Notes under the pieces: model-generated
What the model was told of the DNA's origin: nothing
Databases searched by the model: none
Seen by the model: only the letters and a program-made list of their open reading frames with translations
Shown here: piece by piece, positions 21,760 through 32,864 of the stretch
Numbering within the stretch: position 1 is the first letter of the stretch
How the letters are laid out: each line of letters begins with the position of its first letter
Source of the DNA: Argopecten irradians
Taxonomy: Eukaryota; Mollusca; Bivalvia; Pectinida; Pectinidae
Length of the DNA: 64,000 bases
Direction of reading: 5' to 3'
Assembly (NCBI RefSeq): GCF_041381155.1
Contig: NC_091147.1
Location: 31,593,349 to 31,657,348 of the forward strand
Made by a program: the position numbers and the translations under genes

Positions 21760-22350
21760 TAACATTTTTGTATTAGAATGTTAATGACAGTTTTTGTAAA
21801 AATATAAATGAAAATAACTTTAAGAAATTTATTTCAACACCTGACATTATCTTTGTTTCTGAGTGTTGGATTCCAAATGACTTCTGCTTAGACATAAATG
21901 GGATTAAAACCGTTATTGTTCTCAGAAAATTATCTCGTAGTAATCAAGGTGGTAGTAACGTCATAGTTATCAGGGATGTTATCTCCGAATGTGTGTCTGT
22001 TTGGGATCCTGTTTTTGATACAAATATACCAGTTACTACAGACAACAACCTAGAACGAATATACGTACCCGGCCTGCTATACCTTTCGGCCGGAGACGAC
22101 ACCATTTTCTGTCTAAAAGTCTTTTGAGCTACAATACTGCAGCTAACAACAACCCTGTCGATAGCAATAATCCAGAAACATAGAACCTCTGTTTTTAATT
22201 ACTTGTGTGATGATGTTAAAGATTAACCCGGTAGAATTAAGCCGGATGCAACTGTGAACGACTTCGGAAAGAGATTAATCAATTTATGTAAATCTACTGG
22301 CCTATGAGCAGCAGGGATCCCGATGGTACCTCGAATGATCCAGGACTAGA
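21760..22350 (+). pseudogene. Relic of LINE endonuclease domain, split by an insertion
   Basis: Reading about 21823-22041 gives PDIIFVSECWIPNDFCLDIN, then a stretch with GGSNVIVIRDVISECVSV. Further on, after a frame change, NDFGKRLINLCKSTGL appears near 22258-22306. These are the usual landmarks of the exonuclease/endonuclease/phosphatase domain of non-LTR retrotransposons (E-x-W near the start, N-x-FG-x2-LI-x-LC later). There are stops and frame changes, so it is dead. The 95-bp transposon at 22051-22145 splits it. Confidence 0.6.
22051..22145 (+). mobile_element. 95-bp internally deleted transposon, 9-bp TSD
   Basis: Begins TAGAACGAATATACGTACCC, ends CAATACTGCAGCTA, and is flanked by ACAACAACC at 22042-22050 and 22146-22154. 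Its two halves match the two ends of the 513-bp copy at 54952-55464, so it is a deletion derivative. A 9-bp duplication is typical of Mutator-like transposons. Confidence 0.8.
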
Positions 22351-22648
22351 TATTGTAATGGCTCTTTTTGGCCCCTAAATCTACCAAATTTCAAATCAAG
22401 TATTTAGAAATTAAGTTGAAATGTTGAATAAGCCCCTGATAAAACTTAATGATATTTTTGTTGAAAGAAAGTATGTTTTTGCTATAAAACCATGGTAACT
22501 TTGCATAAACTATGCAAATTTGAAAATTTTGTCAATTTTGGCAACCTAGAACAAACTTTGTATTTTAAGGGAATAAGGAGACACGAAGAATAGATCATTT
22601 TGAGAAATATAAAGTTTGTTCTAGAATGCGCTCTATGTTAACTAGATG
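22351..22648. other. AT-rich stretch, nothing identified
   Basis: Non-coding. It contains CTCTTTTTGGCCCCTAAAT near 22361. A related reverse-sense motif (GGGGGCCACTAAAGACCCTT) occurs at 24420 on the far side of the next element, so the Helentron-like element may sit inside another repeat. Confidence 0.35.
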
Positions 22649-24235
22649 AACAAGAGGCCCATGGGCCTTAACGGTCACCTGACATCCAATAGTAATTTGT
22701 CATTTAAGGGACAACATAATAGCTATGAGGGACTTTAACACATGGTGTGTTAATTTTTTCCCTCCTGTATTCAACACAGAAGCTGAAGTAAATATGAACT
22801 GATATTGATGAAACTCTGTATGCAATGAGGTCTTGGATGAATTTGCATACTGGAACAATTTATCATAACTGACATATGGTTGTTATTTTTCTTTCTAATT
22901 TTATCATCCTATGGTCAGGTGACCTAATAATTTAAGCCATTTTGAACCCACTGGGCTCCACCCCTCAGCCTTTGGGGATGAGACAGGGTCAAAATGACAT
23001 AATAGCAAAATGTCGTCTTGTGGTTATAATGTGAATCAAAAGTTTGAACAATTTCCAGTAGAAAATAAACAAAAATATACCCAAGAAGTATTCAATATAA
23101 ACTATAGCAAACTTAGCCTCCTCCCCAGGGGCAAATTAAGAGGCCAAGGGTTATAAAATTCACAATTCTGATAAAGCACCACAATATCTTTAGAACACAA
23201 GGTCCAATAATAGCATTATTACAAAGGACATGAACTCTATAATATAGCTACCGTCGAAAAATTCCCTTTTTCAAACTCATCCTAGATCTTGTTGATATAA
23301 GGCTACATACAGAGTTTCATCAAAATCAGTTTACCAAAGTTATCTTGTTCACAAGCACAATGATAAAATTAGAACAAAGGGCAATAACTTGTACGTTACT
23401 GTCGAATAATTCCCATTTTTGAACTCGTACGAAATCTTGTTGATATAAGGCTACATACAAAGTTTCATCAACCTCGGTTAACATTTACTCAAGTCATCAT
23501 GTTCACAAAGTAAAGTTAACGCACGATGGACAATAGGCTATTGCAGTAGGTCACTATGACGTATGGTCAGGTGACCTAAAAATAGTAACAGTGACCTTGA
23601 CCTTGACCTGGCAATCCTGAAACTGTATCTTGTCGAAAATATTATGGTCCTTTAAAATGTGTGAAGTTTGATCAAAATCACTCAAGGAATGAAGCCGCTA
23701 GAGCACTGAAAAGGATTTTCTAAAAATAGTAACGGTGACCTTGACCTTGACCCTGCAACCTTGAAACTCAAACTTTTTCAGTCCTTTGTATTTGTGTGCA
23801 GTTTGATCAAAATCACTCAAGGAATGAAGCCGCTAGAGTGCTGACAAAGAAATTATCTAAAAATAGTAACAGTGACCTTGACCTTAGTCTGGCAATCTTC
23901 ACACTCAAACTTGTCCGAGATATTATGATCCTTTGTCTATGTGTGAAGTGTGATCAAAATCACTCAAGGAATGAAGCCGCTAGAGTGCTGATAGGGATTT
24001 TCTAAAAATAGTAGCAGTGACCTTGAACTTGACCCAGCAACCCTGAAACTCGAACTCGTCCGAGATCTTGTTAATATTAAGCTACATACAAAGTTTCATC
24101 AATCTCGGTTCACATTTACTTAAGTTATCGTGTTCACAACAAAAAGTTAACGCACGACGGACGACGCACGACGGACGACGACGGACAAAAGGCTATCGCA
24201 ATAGGTCACCATGACCTTTGGTCAGGTGATCTAAG
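22649..24235 (-). mobile_element. Helentron/pearl-like element, second family
   Basis: Read on the minus strand, the 3' end is the left edge, AACAAGAGGCCCATGGGCCT (hairpin AGGCCC-AT-GGGCCT). This is the same 3' hairpin type as the element ending at 8064. The 5' end on the right is a hairpin, AGGTCACCATGACC, TTT, GGTCAGGTGATCT, preceded by a (GACGGAC)n-like stretch at 24150-24190. Inside are about 3.5 tandem units of 136-145 bp. A second copy of the right-hand terminal module lies at about 23400-23580. No transposase gene is present. Confidence 0.6.
23575..24030. repeat. Tandem core of about 140 bp with GTGACCTTGACCTTGACC
   Basis: AAAAATAGTAACAGTGACCT starts at about 23577, 23721, 23857 and 24002. 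Units share TTTGATCAAAATCACTCAAG and GAATGAAGCCGCTAGAG. The recurring short open frame across units is an artefact. Confidence 0.85.
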
Positions 24236-24517
24236 AACTGCATAAAAATGCCAATTAATTTTTGATGAAATTTTCACATTTTGCATAAATCATGTATAAT
24301 AAAAATGGTTGCCATGGCAACTAGAACTGCTATATTACCTAATAGCACTATCAAATATATCATGTTTGTAGTGCAAGAATAACGTCTTAAAAGAACAGAC
24401 TTTAAAAATTAGCGGATTTGGGGGCCACTAAAGACCCTTACCATACCTAGTCCTTTGTATGGAACCATGAACCAAAACATTGATTTATGAAGTTCAGGCA
24501 GCATTGTCTGTCATACA
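24236..24517. other. Spacer before gypsy element
   Basis: Non-coding, AT-rich. It would be expected to hold the 5' LTR of the downstream gypsy element. Only the last 22 bases of that LTR (24518-24539) can be matched, so the LTR was truncated or replaced. Confidence 0.4.
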
Positions 24518-24751
24518 TACACACATGTTGGGAAGAACAAATCATATCTGGCGACGAGGATGATACGAACTCAAGCGAACAATGAATAAAGGTATCAATG
24601 TTGTGAAGGTAACGCCATTTCACCAGTAAACTGTCAATACCGATGTACTGAGCTGTTCGGAGCGGTGTCCGTGTTACATCCCCCCTCACTGTAAATCCAC
24701 GTGGTCGTGGGAAAGTTGACATTTGCACACCATTTCACACTCTTGTTCGTC

Positions 24752-25478
24752 ATGGCAGGGAATAAAGGTCGTATAGACATTTTTGATAGTTCCGTCGAAA
24801 CATGGGACAGTGAAAGTGAACGCCTCGACCAGTATTTCATTTGTAACGACGTCAAAAACGAAAAGAAAGTAGCGGCGTTATTGAGTCTAATGGGTGGGCC
24901 GACCTATACGTTATTACGTGGATTGACCGCCCCAGCAAAGCCTTCTGACAAAACATATGATGAGTTAGTTAACCTTCTGAAAAACCACCTGAGCCCAAAA
25001 CCCTTGGCTATTGCGGAACGTTTCAGATTCCATAAAAGAGACCAAAAGGAAGGTGAAAGTATACGCGAATACTTGGCAGCTATCAGGAAATTAGCTGAAC
25101 ATTGTGAGTTCGCTGCGACTCTGAATGATGCATTAAGGGATCGCTTGGTTTTGGCTTACGGTCTGAGCACAAAAAAAACCCTGTTGTCTGAGGCAACTTT
25201 AACTCTTGAACAGCTAGATAGCTATCGCTATGGAAATAGCAGCACGCGACGCGAATGAACTGCGGTCTGGATCTTCAGCGACGGTCCACAAAATTGCATC
25301 GAAGCCTGCGAAACGGCGACCGGACAGTCGAAGTGTTCCGAAGAAACCTGATCGCGACAAATATAAACAGTCAAAGTGCTACCGCTGTAACTCTACATCA
25401 TATAACCCCGATGAGTGTTATTTTAAGGATAAAGAATGTTACGGTTGTCATAAAACCGGTCACTGTAGAAAAGCATGA
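24752..25478 (+). pseudogene. Gypsy gag with zinc knuckles, frameshifted
   Basis: ATG at 24752 (preceded by GTC) opens a capsid-like region with SESERLDQYFICNDV, GGPTYTLLRGLTAP and the retrotransposon-gag block FRFHKRDQKEGESIREYLA. Near 25225-25245 the frame shifts to the one carrying MEIAARDANEL. The nucleocapsid follows, with two knuckles: CYRCNSTSYNPDEC (the expected His is Tyr) and CYGCHKTGHCRKA, where the final zinc-binding Cys codon is TGA. Gag would form the particle and bind RNA. Length, about 240 residues, is normal for Mag-type elements. It is broken by the shift and the stop. Confidence 0.8.
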
Positions 25479-27120
25479 AAGAGACCGAAGGGCGGTAAGG
25501 TCCATATGATTGAGGAAAAAGATGAAGATGATGATTTCATAGCATCACTTGAAATTATGTCTATGGAGAAGTCCAGAGATGGGGCAATAGTGTTAAAACC
25601 TAAGCTAAATGGGTTGGAAGTGGAAATGGAGCTAGATACAGGTGCAGCTGTCTCTGTAATGGCGCAGAAGTCATATGAGAAACATTTCCCTGGTCAAATG
25701 AAAAATTTGACACGTGCTGATGTGTGTTTGAAAACATATTCAGGTGAAAAACTCAAACCATTGGGTGTGGCAAATGTGAAGGTTGAATATAATAAACAAT
25801 GTAAAACCCTGAAGTTATATGTAGTACAGAAAGGTGGACCTACACTTTTTGGACGCGAGTGGTTGAAACATATCACATTAGATTGGCCAACCATAAAATC
25901 TGTCTCTGTGAAACGAAGTGAGGCTGGTAAGGATACAGAACATGTGAACCCACCTGCTAAATTGCAGACTATCTTGGACAAATACAAGGACGTATTTGGA
26001 GATGACCTTGGAACGGTAAATGGGGTCAAGGCCAAGCTAAACTTGAAAAAGGACGCCACACCAAAATTCTGTAAACCGAGGCCAGTGCCTTATGCTATCC
26101 GTCCAAAAGTAGAAGCAGAAATAAACAGTCTTGTTGAAAATGGTATCTTAACCAAAGTGAACTACAGTGAATGGGCGTACCGGTGATAAAGAAAACAGGC
26201 AAAGTCCGTCTGTGTGGTGATTTCAAGGTCACCGTTAACCCAGTTTTGGAAATCGACCAATATCCACTACCGAGAATTGAGGACATTTTTGCGGCACTCT
26301 CAGGAGGGAAACATTTTACAAAGTTGGATCTGCGACAAGCGTACTTACAGATGGAGGTCGATGAGGATTCGCATCATCTGTTGACTATCAACACAGAAAA
26401 GGGGCTATACCAATTTAATCGTTTGGTATACGGTATCGCGTCCGCTCCAGCTATTTGGCAAAGAACGATGGACACAATCTTACAAGGTTTGCCAGGGGTC
26501 AAGTGTATCATAGACGACATGATAATCACAGGCAAAACCACTGATGAACACCTGCAAAATGTCAGTTCTGTGTTGGAACGAATCCAGGAGTACGGTCTTA
26601 GAGCAAATTTGGACAAGTGCGAATTTTTCAGGAAACGTGTATCTTTCTGTGGTCATGAAATAGACAGTGATGGACTGCACAAGACCCAAGAGAAGGTGGA
26701 AGCGGTGGTAAGCGCACCTGTACCGACGAACACCACAGAATTAAGATCTTTTCTGGGAATTGTGAACTATTATGGACGCTTCCTAAAAAACCTATCCGCA
26801 ACACTCAGTCCACTACATACACTGCTGCAGAAAGATTCTAAGTGGGAGTGGAACGAGGAATGTCAGTCCGCGTTTGAGGAAGTCAAACGCATGGTCACGT
26901 CGAAAGACGTTCTCACGCACTATGATCCAACATTACCACTGAGAGTGGCCAGTGACGCTTCGCCGAAAGGTTTAAGAGCCGTACTTTCGCATGTTATGGC
27001 TGACGGAAGTGAACGTCCCATTGCGTATGCTTCGCGCTCTCTGACTCAAGCCGAACGTAACTACGCACAAATCGATAAAGAAGCCTTGGGAATTGTTTGG
27101 TCTGTGAAACGTTTTCACAC
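25479..27120 (+). pseudogene. Gypsy pol 5' part: protease and reverse transcriptase
   Basis: The protease has VEMELDTGAAVSVMAQKSY (active-site DTG) and GPTLFGREWLKHI. A linker with KFCKPRPVPYAIRPKVEAEI leads into RT. At about 26170 a small deletion shifts the frame inside the SEWA...VPVIKK segment. RT continues with VRLCGDFKVTVNP, FTKLDLRQAYLQMEV, YGIASAPAIWQRTMD and VKCIIDDMIITG. In the last, the usual Tyr or Phe before x-DD is Ile. RNase H begins with LRVASDASPKGLRAVLSH and is cut at KRFHT by LINE A. The motif style matches K02A2.6-like (Mag) polyproteins. The enzyme would copy element RNA to DNA, but this copy is inactive. Confidence 0.85.
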
Positions 27121-30100
27121 TTTTTTGTTTGTTTGTTTGTTTGAGTTTTACGGCCCATCGACAACTAAAGTCATTTAGGGCCAAACTACAAGTCATGCAT
27201 TAATATCAGGATAAAAGTTCAGGGTAAGAAAAAGCAAGTAAGGACTAAAACACAGATTGTAAACGTTAATTTGATAAAAAAAGGTTTGTATGGGATAAAA
27301 TAAATTTAGCTAAAACACATGAGAAAACTCGCAAATGCACAATGTTGATGAAACGATGAAATGTTGAGTTGATACGATGTATGATGAGAAAACGTTCATA
27401 TTTTGCTTAAAATACCGATCTCTTTGAGATAATTAAAAATACGATTATGTCTCACGGCATGAAACAAAGTGTACATGTCGGAGACATCGTAGTATTTATC
27501 TCGAATGTGTTTAAAATCAATACAATGCAATAAAATATGCTCCACTGTGAGAGGAGAATCACATGCATGGCATGTAGGAGGATCCTCCCCTCTCAATAGA
27601 TAGGAATGTGTAAAATATGTGTGTCCAGTTCGGAGCCGAGAGAGAACAACTTCCTCTCTGCGGTCTCTCCGACTGGACAGTTTAGGATTAAGTGTAGGTT
27701 GAATTTTAAACAGTTTATTGTTTGTTTCTGTAGACCACCTTTGTTGCCAATGGTGTTTGATGGCTGACTGAATTGAAGGTTTGATGTCGGTGTATGGTAG
27801 TTTCAAATCTGTTTGTGCTAGGCGAAGAGCAGTCTTAGCTGCTTTATCAGCCTGTTCATTCCCCTTTATACCCACATGACTGGGAATCCAGAGATAAGTA
27901 ATTTGAGTTTTAGAAGATAATCGAAATGTTCGTATTAAAAGATTTTGGATTAGAGTATTTCTAGGGCTTCTTGATTTCAAAGCCTGAAGAACCGAAAGAG
28001 AGTCTGAACAGATGATTGCCTTTTCAATGCGGTGTTCTTCGATATGGTCAAGCGCCAGACCGATAGCACATGCTTCCGCAGAGAAAATGGAGGCAATATC
28101 CGGGAGTCGGATAGAGGAGCAGTGATTAGATGTACAGCATGCTGCCGCAACATTATCACCATCTTTTGATCCGTCAGTGTAGATCTGAACATGGTCAGGG
28201 AAAGCCCTAATACACTCCCGAAAGGAGGATTTTTGTTCTTCGGGTAATGCACTGGATTTTGCCCTCTCATGTAGAGATAAATTGATATCAGGTGTTTGAA
28301 TGAGCCATGGTGGTACATCCGATACGGTGTACTCGTCAATGGTGTCGAATGGTATATTAAGTTCCAGCAAAAATTTTGAAATTCTGATGTCAAATGTTGG
28401 TATGAGCTTTTGATTTTGTGTAAATATTTCTTGAAGTTGTGGATTGAATACAAGGTTAAATGCAGGATTTTTGGGGTTGGATTTCAGTTGAGCAGCATAC
28501 TGTAAGGATAATTTCTTTCGTCGATCGTCTAGAGATTGCTCATTAGCTTCCACATGGAGACTCTTCACAGGTGTTGTTCGAAAAGCTCCAAGTGCGAGAC
28601 GCAGTCCCTGATTCTGTATAGGGTCAAGCATCTGTAGATAGGAGCTGCGAGCCGATCCATAGACAATAGAGCCGTAGTCAAGTTTTGATCTAATAAGTGC
28701 CCGATAGATACGTAGAAGCATTTCACGGTCTGCACCCCAATCAGAATGGGAAAGAACTCGTAGAATGTTCAGCGCCTTCGAGTACTTATCCTTCAGATGT
28801 TTGATATGTGGAACAAAGGACAGTTTCGAATCAAATATTAGTCCAAGAAATTTAGTTTGTTCAACTACTGGAATTTTAATTCCATTGAGTGTGAGGTCAG
28901 GATCATTGTGTGGTTTTCGTTTTTGACAGAAGTGCATACAGACAGTTTTTGATCTTGAAAATCTAAAGCCATTTTCGTCAGCCCAATTTTGTAATTTGCC
29001 TAAACATTGTTGTAGTTGCCGTTCTATAGTGTGCATGTTTTTTTTATCTGTAACAGATCAAGAAATCATCCACAAATAGAGACCCTTCCGTAGATTGGCC
29101 AAGACATTTGGTTATGCTGTTAATTTTTAGTCCAAAAAGTGTGACGGACAAGATACCACCCTGAGGGACGCCCATCTCCTGTGTTTCTGTTTCCGAATAA
29201 GTTAAACCAGTTCGAACTTTGAAATGCCTGTCAGATATAAAATTTGATATAAACTTTGGCAAATTACCACGTATACCGATATCATGGAGATCGTTCATGA
29301 TTCCATATTGCCAAGTTGTGTCGTATGCCTTTTCAAGGTCAAAGAATACGGCCACAAGATGTTCTTTCTTGGCAAATGCTTCTCGTATAAATGTTTCTAG
29401 TCTAACTAAGTGGTCTACCGTTCCCCTGCGGTTTCTAAAGCCGCTTTGCAAAGGACTTAAAATATTGTTTGATTCCAGGAACCAAACTAATCTGGTATTT
29501 ATCATACGTTCTAGAGTTTTACAAATACAACTCGTCAATGAAATAGGACGATAGTTATTGGCATCAGTAGCATCTTTCCCGGGCTTCGGAAGGGGTATAA
29601 TAGTAGATTCCGTCCAAGACTCGGGAATTTTGCCAGAAGAGTAAACTTGATTAAATATAGTTAAAAGACATTTTAGTGAAGAGTCTGGTAATTAAAAACA
29701 TATATGGAATTTCGTCTGGTCCAGTTGCCGAGTCCTTTGATTTCTCAAGGGACTCGAGCAATTCTGGTATCTCGAAAGGCCTATTGTAACTTTCACTATT
29801 GGAGGATTTAAAATTAAGACGTCTCTTTTCCTTTTCCTTTTTAAATTTTTGAAATTTTTTGGAATGATTTTTGATGGATGAATTTTTAGCAAAATTTTTG
29901 GCAAAGGCGTCAGCTATTTCGGATTTTGAAGAAAATATTTTATTGTTGTTAATGAGGTGGGAGGATGGTGTTGCTTTTCTTTTCCCACTGATTTTACCAA
30001 TCATTTCCCAAACTTTCTTCGAAGATGTATTGGAATTAATTTTTGAGACGTACTCTTTCCAAGTACTTTTCTTGTCGGATTTGATAGACCTTCGAGCTTT

Positions 30101-30838
30101 TGCTCTCCAAATTTTAAAATTGTTATAGTTTGAGACGGTTGGCGAAGCCAAGTACCGCCTCAGAGCGGAATTTCTACCAGATCTATTGATAAATGAATCA
30201 TTTGAGAGACGAAACTTTGTTGGTTTTGGCACGGATTTTGGTATGGTTTTTGTAGCGATAGAAGTGAGCGCTTCTGTGAAAATTTTAATGGGGTCATCGA
30301 GGTTCAAAAATTTATCCTCAATGAGCTCCTCTGCGCACAAATTTTTAAATTAAACCCAGTCCGCCTTATGTAAATTCCAACGAGGAATCGGCTCCTCAAG
30401 TTTTGGTGACCCTATGTTTTTTAATATAATTGGAAAGTGATCGCTTCCACAAAGATCATCGTTGACCCTCCAATCATAATCCAGAAGAATTGATGGATGG
30501 CACAACGATAGATCAATGTGGGTAAGCGAGCCAGAGGCAGGGTGCAAATATGTTGGGGCATTGGTGTTATAAAGACATAAGCTGTTTTTATTAATAAAAT
30601 CTTCGATACGTCTACCTCTATCGTCAGTGCCTGGGGAGCCCCAGAGGCTGTTATGACCGTTAAAGTCACCCATGATAATATATGGCACTGGTAGTTGTGA
30701 TACGATGTTACTCAGTTCATCACAACTAAATGGAGTATTTGGAGGTAAATATATAGAACAGACTGTTATTTTTCGGTGAAGAGTTGCGCTTATAGCAACA
30801 GCTTGTAAGGTGGTATTTAGCTGAATGTGTCTGTGAGG
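27121..30838 (-). mobile_element. LINE copy A (I/Nimb-like), 5' truncated
   Basis: The insertion is flanked by AACGTTTTCACAC at 27108-27120 and 30839-30851, a 13-bp target duplication inside gypsy RNase H. The left edge is the (CAAA)n tail of a minus-strand LINE (seen as TTGTTTGTTTG). The right edge is a 5' truncation in the endonuclease domain. The sequence is nearly the same as copies B, D and E. Confidence 0.95.
27396..30838 (-). pseudogene. LINE A ORF2: endonuclease (partial), RT, RNase H
   Basis: Segments from right to left on the minus strand. The endonuclease C-terminal part has MGDFNGHNSLWGS and GSDHFPII, and is followed by a TAA in place of a Gln codon near 30350. A linker/RT start at 30340-29651 is shifted by a 4-base deletion near 29695. 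The RT palm ends with SLFVDDFLICYR and then a TAA plus an A8 run. At 29036-27396 a 546-codon stretch carries the thumb, RNase H (IYTDGSKDGDN, FSAEACAIGLAL, CSDSLSVLQAL, GNEQADKAA) and a C-terminal knuckle (PTCHACDSPLTVEHILLHC). The protein would nick target DNA and prime reverse transcription. This copy is dead. Confidence 0.88.
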
Positions 30839-30851
30839 AACGTTTTCACAC

Positions 30852-32481
30852 GTACCTGTTCGGACGCCACTTCACAATGATAACTGATCACCAACCTTTG
30901 GTGTCGATTTTCAAACCAAGAAAGGGAATTTCAACGACATCCGCTGCGCGACTTCAACGGTATTTTCTCGCAGGGTACGATTATACTATAGAGTATAAAA
31001 ATACGAAGCGACATGGCAATGCTGACAGCCTCTCGCGTATGCCAGTGAATTCTAAATCCTCTGAAAAAGAGCCTGAAGTGGAAGAACTTGACGCTGTAGA
31101 TATATTAAACCTGTCGCAGTTTGACACACTGCCAGTGAACCACGAGCAAGTGAGACGCCACACGATTCGCGATCCTACATTATCGGCGATCTACGAATGC
31201 GTAATGTCCGGCTGGAATCCAGATGTCCGTAACAGTGAAACGGAGGCATACTTCACGAGGAAAACTGAGCTGACTGTACAGCATGGGTGTCTCCTATGGG
31301 GAATTCGTGTGATCATTCCACCACGTTTGCGTACTCGTGTTTTAGATGAGCTTCATTCAGGCCACATAGGGGTGGTGAAGATGAAGGCCTTGGCCAGAAG
31401 TTACACATGGTGGCCTGGTATCGACAAGGACATTGAGACTATGACAAAAAGTTGTAAGGGATGAAAGGACGTGAAACATGCACCACCGGCGGCTCCGATT
31501 CATCCATGGGAATGGCCATCCCAGCCATGGAGCCGCATACACATAGATTTCGCGGGACCATTTCTCGGGTCAATGTTCTTTGTAGTAGTAGACGACAGCT
31601 CGAAATGGCCAGAGGTCATACAAATGAGCACAACTACGTCCGAGAAAACTATAGAGGTTCTACGATCAATCTTTGCAAGGAATGGAATTCCGAGGCAAAT
31701 CGTTAGCGATAATGGTCCTCAGTTTGTTTCGGAGGAATTTAGGAATTTCGTGAAAGCCAATGGTATACGGCATACAACATCGGCGCCATACCATCCCAGT
31801 ACAAATGGCCTTGCAGAGAGATTTGTACAATCCTTCAAAATGGCCATGAGATCTAGCGCCAAGGACCCTGGTTCGATTAACAAGAAACTCTCAAACTTTC
31901 TTATGGCTTACCGCAATGCACCACACACTACGACCAACGAAACTCCTGCAAAGTTGTTCATGGGTCGAAATTTGTGTACCAGGATGGACTTGATCAAACC
32001 CAACCTCCAGCGACATGTCGAAAATACGCAAAGCAAAATGATTGAAAAAAGGCAGGTTGCTCAACGGGTACTTGAACCTGGACAAGCCGTTGCTGTCAGG
32101 GACTATCGATCAAGTAAACCATTGTGGACATCAGGAACCATCAACTCACAGACTGGTCCATTATCATATCGCGTCGAGGTCGCTCCTGGCGTATTGTGGC
32201 GACGTCATCTGGACCAATTACGGGGTAATGTCAAACCTAACACCATGGACTTGGAGTCAACGTTGAAGGAAACTTCCCCAATCACAGATGAGGTTGTTTT
32301 GCCGGAGGAAACAAGTCAACCCACCTCAAATGCTGTTGAACCAACTACCGGTGTCGGTGAGACCAACATCCGTAAAAACTTACCTGAGAAATCCACTGTG
32401 AACATTGATATTCCTGTCCGGTATAATCCAAAGAGAAATGCAAGAACTCCGAAAAGGTTTGACGAGTTTTTTAGGATGTAG
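30852..32481 (+). pseudogene. Gypsy pol 3' part: RNase H end and integrase
   Basis: This resumes after LINE A with YLFGRHFTMITDHQPLVSIF (RNase H tether), then HGNADSLSRMP. The integrase zinc finger reads LHSGHIGVVKMKALARSYTW ... SCKG, with TGA (31462) exactly where the last Cys is expected. The core follows: SRIHIDFAGPF (Asp), QIVSDNGPQFVSEEF (Asp) and PSTNGLAERFVQSFK (Glu), a normal DD35E set. A basic C-terminal region with RYNPKRNARTPKRFDEFF ends at TAG 32479-32481, 223 bases before the 3' LTR. There is no envelope gene. Apart from the TGA the integrase is open. Confidence 0.88.
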
Positions 32482-32704
32482 TTACATTGTGCTATGGGGC
32501 ATAACAATCCCCAATGTAACTACAGGACCAGAAGGTCCTATATATTGTTTACAGAAAGTTCAGTGTTATGTTCATTATTGACATTGTATTAATTTGAATG
32601 ACTGGTTAATACTTTGTAAATTTGTGATTTATAATGTTCAAATATTTAATTTGAGTTGATAAAAAACAACAAAGAAATGGAATAAAAGAACTGTGGTGGA
32701 GGAA

Positions 32705-32845
32705 TGTTATAGTATGACCCGGTCCGCTTTGTTCCGCATTCCGGATCTGTTATCCTGTTATTAGTCACGCCCTACAAGGCATTATGAGATATAAATAAAA
32801 TGTTGTTTTGACTAAATGGCGGCTACACACATGTTGGGAAGAACA
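32705..32845 (+). repeat. Gypsy 3' LTR (141 bp)
   Basis: Starts TGTTATAGTATGACCC after the polypurine tract, ends TGTTGGGAAGAACA, and has TG...CA termini. It holds a TATAAATAAA box at about 32790. Its last 22 bases match the 5' remnant at 24518-24539. Confidence 0.8.
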
Positions 32846-32864
32846 CAACAAGCATCATCATGTT

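Larger units (their letters stand above)
24518..32845 (+). mobile_element. Ty3/gypsy (Mag-type) LTR retrotransposon, split by LINE A
   Basis: Features in order: a 22-base 5' LTR remnant ending GGGAAGAACA; a likely primer-binding site TGGCGACGAGGATGATACG at 24549; gag, protease, RT, RNase H and integrase; a polypurine tract GTGGTGGAGGAA ending at 32704; and a 141-bp 3' LTR at 32705-32845 (TGTTATAG...GAAGAACA) with TATAAATAAA inside. A 3.7 kb LINE (27121-30838) interrupts RNase H. Without it the element would be about 4.6 kb. It carries several frameshifts and stops and is not functional. Confidence 0.88.

Noticed and set aside
30852-32481. Endogenous retrovirus with envelope
   Set aside because: Integrase is followed by a basic tail and the 3' LTR within 223 bases. 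No envelope reading frame with signal peptide or membrane anchor is present.
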